Below are positions 6,785-10,089 of a stretch of DNA of 10,089 bases, piece after piece (position 1 is the first letter of the stretch; every line of letters begins with the position of its first letter). The DNA lies in contig JAITQL010000253.1 in the NCBI GenBank assembly GCA_031288935.1, positions 1 to 10,089 of the forward strand, written 5' to 3'. The position numbers were made by a program, and so were the translations under genes. The notes under the pieces are model-generated. The model ran no database searches and was not told the origin of the DNA. It worked only from the letters and a program-made list of their open reading frames with translations. The stretch is from Tannerella sp. GTDB taxonomy: Bacteria > Bacteroidota > Bacteroidia > Bacteroidales > Tannerellaceae.

Positions 6785-6823
6785 GAATCTTTGAATCTTT
6801 GAATTTTGAATCCTTGAATTTTC
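6785..6823. repeat. Short GAATCTTT-type tandem repeat at the sprA stop codon
   Basis: Five consecutive 7-8 base units beginning with GAAT (GAATCTTT, GAATCTTT, GAATTTT, GAATCCTT, GAATTTTC) directly abut the sprA stop codon. On the sprA strand they read as repeated ATTCAAAG. Runs of this kind are simple-sequence repeats that can change length by slippage; here they sit in the 3' untranslated region, so an effect on the protein is not expected. Confidence 0.75.
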
Positions 6824-9800
6824 TTATTGCGTCAGCGAGAGGCGCAGGCTGATGCCGTAATTGGAGTTGGCGGTGGGGTAGGAGGCACTGGAGACCAGCG
6901 GATGGTTGAGTTGCTGGTCGTAGAAGGCGCGGACGGTCACCGCCTTGCTGAATGCGTAGTCGGCGGAGAACTGGATGCTGCGGACGGTTGCGCCTTGCGT
7001 CATCTGGGCGGTCATGTCTTCGATCTTGCGAATCAGCGACTGGTTGGTCCGTTGCGAAACGTCCAGACGAACGGTCAGGTCGTTGCTGAAGTCCCCCTTC
7101 TTTTTCATTCGGAGCACCTTGTTGAAGTCAGCGTACTTGTATCCGATGCTCAGCGTGATGTCGTCGGACACCGTTTCCACGATTTGGTACGAAGCGATGT
7201 TCAGGCTGATGTTCCGCGTTTTCTGTATCTTGGCGCCGGCCGTCATGTTGTTTATCAAGGTCGCCTCTACCCCGATGGGGATGAACTGTTCGTTGATGTT
7301 CACGGTCGAGATTTCGTAGGCGGACGAGGGTACGGGGTCGCCGCTGAAGACATCGCGTACGAATCCGAGGCCGTCGCCGGCGTCGACCCAGTTCAGGTAG
7401 GAATTGTAAGTGCCTACCGAATAGGTGCAGCGATATTGGTGATTCAACATGAGCGACTTGAAATAGGTTTTGATCAGCGGGAAGCGGATCAGGCCATCGT
7501 ACGTGATTCGCCAGTTGGGTAGCAGTCCGGTGATGGCGGGGAATGCCGTCAGGCCGACGCGGTCGGCGCTTTTCCCGGTGTATGCGGCGATGAAGGCCGG
7601 AATCAGCACGTCCGCCGAGTTGGCGCGTACCTGTCCCCTTGCCGGATTGTAGGGTTGTCCGGCCATGGAAGTGCCTTCCAGGAATCCGTGTTCGGGATAG
7701 CGCAGGCCGTCGTAGTGGCCTTCGAGGCGCGAGGCGATTGCGGCGCGGTTGCCGACGAAGCGGTCGAAGGTTTTGGAGCGATAGCCGTTGCCTGCATCGC
7801 CCAGGCTTGAGAACATCCCGCCAAAGGCGATGGTGGTCATGGTAAACGTCCCGCCGTAGGTGGTGGGCATTCCCTTGTACATGTATTGTATTTCGGTGTC
7901 GCGCGTGTCCGTCCAGCGGGCGTCGAGGTCGATCTTCATGCCGACGAAGGGTTCGAGCGTGGCCGTGCCGGAAAACGTCTTTGCCTTGTTGATCATGGCC
8001 GGCGTAATATTTTCTTCGTTCAGAAGCATCCATTTGTTGTTGACGGCTTCGGCGACGTAGTCCTCGCGGACGTCTCCCATCGCGAAGCCCCAGCCCGGCG
8101 CCGTGCCGAAGGGGGTCGTCGCCTGCCCCATCCAGTCGCCGATGAGCGGCTGGAATCCGGGCAGCCTCATGCCGTCGGTCAGCGTGTACTGGATATTCAT
8201 GCGGCGTACCGACATCAGGAAGCGCGTACTGTATTCGGCCGCCTTGACCAGGAAGTTTTCCGTCGGCGGCGGGCCGGGATAGATCGTCAGCTTCAGGTCG
8301 ATCGAATCGCGGTTCAGGATGCGGATGCGTGCAAAGTCAAGCACTTTGAAGCGGACGCGGTAGACGGTACTGTCCGATGCACGGCGCGCCCGGACATGGA
8401 GTTTCTTGTTTGCCAGTCCGTGAGTAACGATGATGTCGCTGTCGGGACTTAGCGTCGCGGTCGTCTCGAATTTCACCTTTTGTTTCTTGGCCTTGTCTTC
8501 CTTCTGATTGCGCGACTGGGGCGTTTCCGTGCCCATGGAGTTGAATTTCTGGTTGACGTTCTTCAGGAACTTGTTTTTATTATACAGCGACAGCAGATTC
8601 AGGCTGCTTTGGAAATTCAACTGCCGCTGATTGGTGACGGTGTTGCCCGTCTCTACCTCTTCGTCGATGAACGAGCCGCGCTCCCAGTTGTAGGTGGCGG
8701 CATAGGAAACGTTGCCGTTGATCCAGTCCAGGACGGGAACATACTGCAGGGGCAGGGTATAGGTCAGGTTCAGTTGCTGGTCGTAGAGCAGCGGCTGCCC
8801 GAGGTCGGTTATGCTTTTGAGCACGGAATCCTTCCACACCTTGTACTGATCCGGGTTCAGTTTTTTATTGACCTGCATGTACGGTTCTTCAATCCGCGCG
8901 TTGGTATTGGAGGAAAAATCGGCGTTCAGGTTGTTCAGCGGATTCCAGCGGACATTGAATCCCCTGTCCCAGTAGAAGGTTTGGCTGAACGTGGGGATCA
9001 TATTGTTCGTTCCGGCGTTCAGGTTGTTCATGTCGCGCAGTTGCAGTTCGTAGTAGTTGCGCAGCATGGAGCTTTGGAAACCCAGGCTCGAGGGCAGATA
9101 GTTCAAAGCAAACTGTTTGATGTAGCGGGTATAGGGATTGCTTTTCTCCAGTTTGGCAAAGGGCGCAAAAGGCCTTGCATAGGGAGTATAGGCATATCCA
9201 ACGTTCCCCTGGTAATTTTTTGTGGTTTCATACTCGGTTTCGGGGTTGGTGCGCATGTTTTCGCTGAACGCATATCCGAAGGAGAAGTTGGCCGGGTCGT
9301 ACGGCATCGGGTTTTTGCTTTTTATATCCATTCGCATATTGTTCAGCGAGATGCTTTTCAGGGAAACCTGATCCTGCGAGAAGCTTTTGATGGAATCCTT
9401 TTCCGCTTTCGTCGGGACGGCATCCAGCGCGTCCTGCAAGAGCACGTCCTGATCCAGGGGATTGTATTTCGGCGACGTCGTTTCGTGCGAAACGGCGTAG
9501 TACAGCGGCAGGTTGACATGTGCCTTTTCGGGAAAGAACTTGCCCAGCTGCACGGTGGCAGTAACGGCGTACTGCGAGTAGTCGTCCATGCTGCGTTCGC
9601 CGATCGACTGGTCCAGGCCGCCGAAGCCGGCCGTTTCGACGCGGCCGCTGGCATTCAGCGTACCGAGGTCGGACAAGGTCACATTCAGGTTTCCATTGGC
9701 CGCCCAGCCGCCATCTTCGTCAAAGTCGGTCATCCGGAGTTCATTCACCCAAATCTCACCGCTCTTGAGGTCTTTCGAGTTGTTGCGTATGCCGATCATA

Positions 9801-10089
9801 ATGGTTTTCACTTCGGCCAGGCTCGGATTCCCGACGATGCTGATCTTGTTGCGTGTAACATCCGGGTCGTATTCCGAATAGACGGAATAGTAGGTAACGC
9901 CGGATTCGCCGTTCCGCTTGGCGCGGTTCCGTTTCAGCTTCAGGTTGGTGAGCGCTTCCGTGCGGAAGTTGATCATGTTTTCTTCCGGCCAGACGGCCAG
10001 CCGGTCGGCCACGTTGTTTTCGTTGTATATGCCGTGAGGCGTCAGGTTCAGCGGCACCTCGTATTCGTAGTAGTTGTTCTTGTAGTCCG
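6824..10089 (-). CDS. sprA: SprA/Sov, type IX secretion system outer-membrane channel (C-terminal part)
   Basis: SprA (Sov in Porphyromonas) is the giant outer-membrane beta-barrel that forms the exit pore of the type IX secretion system. Only the last 1087 codons are in view; family members have roughly 2400-2500 residues, so the 5' part lies beyond the right edge. The frame is open to the edge (…KNNYYEYEVPLNLTPHG…), so the GTG at 10057 is not a real start. Typical SprA features are the WPEENMINFRTEAL and GEIWVNELRMTDFDEDGG blocks near the visible N-terminus, repeated aromatic-rich amphipathic strands, a lysine-rich linker (about 8460-8530) before a soluble-looking segment, and a conserved end: KGDFSNDLTVRLDVSQR, FSADYAFSKAVTVRAFYDQQ, PLVSSASYPTANSNYG, then LRLSLTQ as the last barrel strand. 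No frameshift is seen. It converges on the arabinose operon. A link to arabinose use is not implied. Confidence 0.94.
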   Translation of the reverse strand, partial: DYKNNYYEYEVPLNLTPHGIYNENNVADRLAVWPEENMINFRTEALTNLKLKRNRAKRNGESGVTYYSVYSEYDPDVTRNKISIVGNPSLAEVKTIMIGIRNNSKDLKSGEIWVNELRMTDFDEDGGWAANGNLNVTLSDLGTLNASGRVETAGFGGLDQSIGERSMDDYSQYAVTATVQLGKFFPEKAHVNLPLYYAVSHETTSPKYNPLDQDVLLQDALDAVPTKAEKDSIKSFSQDQVSLKSISLNNMRMDIKSKNPMPYDPANFSFGYAFSENMRTNPETEYETTKNYQGNVGYAYTPYARPFAPFAKLEKSNPYTRYIKQFALNYLPSSLGFQSSMLRNYYELQLRDMNNLNAGTNNMIPTFSQTFYWDRGFNVRWNPLNNLNADFSSNTNARIEEPYMQVNKKLNPDQYKVWKDSVLKSITDLGQPLLYDQQLNLTYTLPLQYVPVLDWINGNVSYAATYNWERGSFIDEEVETGNTVTNQRQLNFQSSLNLLSLYNKNKFLKNVNQKFNSMGTETPQSRNQKEDKAKKQKVKFETTATLSPDSDIIVTHGLANKKLHVRARRASDSTVYRVRFKVLDFARIRILNRDSIDLKLTIYPGPPPTENFLVKAAEYSTRFLMSVRRMNIQYTLTDGMRLPGFQPLIGDWMGQATTPFGTAPGWGFAMGDVREDYVAEAVNNKWMLLNEENITPAMINKAKTFSGTATLEPFVGMKIDLDARWTDTRDTEIQYMYKGMPTTYGGTFTMTTIAFGGMFSSLGDAGNGYRSKTFDRFVGNRAAIASRLEGHYDGLRYPEHGFLEGTSMAGQPYNPARGQVRANSADVLIPAFIAAYTGKSADRVGLTAFPAITGLLPNWRITYDGLIRFPLIKTYFKSLMLNHQYRCTYSVGTYNSYLNWVDAGDGLGFVRDVFSGDPVPSSAYEISTVNINEQFIPIGVEATLINNMTAGAKIQKTRNISLNIASYQIVETVSDDITLSIGYKYADFNKVLRMKKKGDFSNDLTVRLDVSQRTNQSLIRKIEDMTAQMTQGATVRSIQFSADYAFSKAVTVRAFYDQQLNHPLVSSASYPTANSNYGISLRLSLTQ

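Noticed and set aside
10055..10057. GTG as the start codon of sprA
   Set aside because: The frame stays open to the window edge with typical SprA sequence upstream, and the visible part is less than half of a SprA protein.

Overview
The window looks like chromosomal DNA from a member of the Bacteroidetes, most likely the order Bacteroidales, of moderately high GC. The main evidence is a long C-terminal part of SprA/Sov, the outer-membrane channel of the type IX secretion system, which is known only from this phylum. A TAnnTTTG-type -7 promoter element ahead of the operon and weak or absent Shine-Dalgarno sequences fit this. I cannot name a genus with confidence.

Layout: (1) Positions 1-233 hold a 42-bp tandem array with operator-like palindromes that runs off the left edge, followed by a stretch that is open in frame and may be the 3' end, or remnant, of an upstream gene. 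A weak terminator lies at 245-265. (2) Positions 234-451 are the leader of the operon, with a candidate promoter at 412-419. (3) Positions 452-6090 are a tightly packed, rightward L-arabinose operon: araD (epimerase), araA (isomerase), araB (ribulokinase) and an SGLT-like sodium/sugar symporter. A long hairpin overlaps the symporter stop codon. (4) Positions 6091-6823 are a convergent intergenic region with no convincing gene. It holds a second, unrelated 42-bp (2 x 21-bp) tandem repeat, some inverted repeats and a short GAATCTTT-type repeat. (5) Positions 6824-10089, leftward, are the last 1087 codons of sprA, whose 5' part lies beyond the right edge.

How the genes work together: the symporter is inferred to import L-arabinose with sodium. 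AraA converts it to L-ribulose, AraB phosphorylates that at the expense of ATP, and AraD epimerises L-ribulose 5-phosphate to D-xylulose 5-phosphate, which enters the pentose phosphate pathway. No arabinose regulator or arabinan-degrading enzyme is in view. sprA has no evident functional link to the operon and is transcribed toward it.

I found no defence system, mobile element, CRISPR array or RNA gene. The genes themselves are ordinary. The parts that deserve a second look are the two flanking repeat arrays, especially the left one, where palindromes recur every 42 bp, about four turns of the helix.
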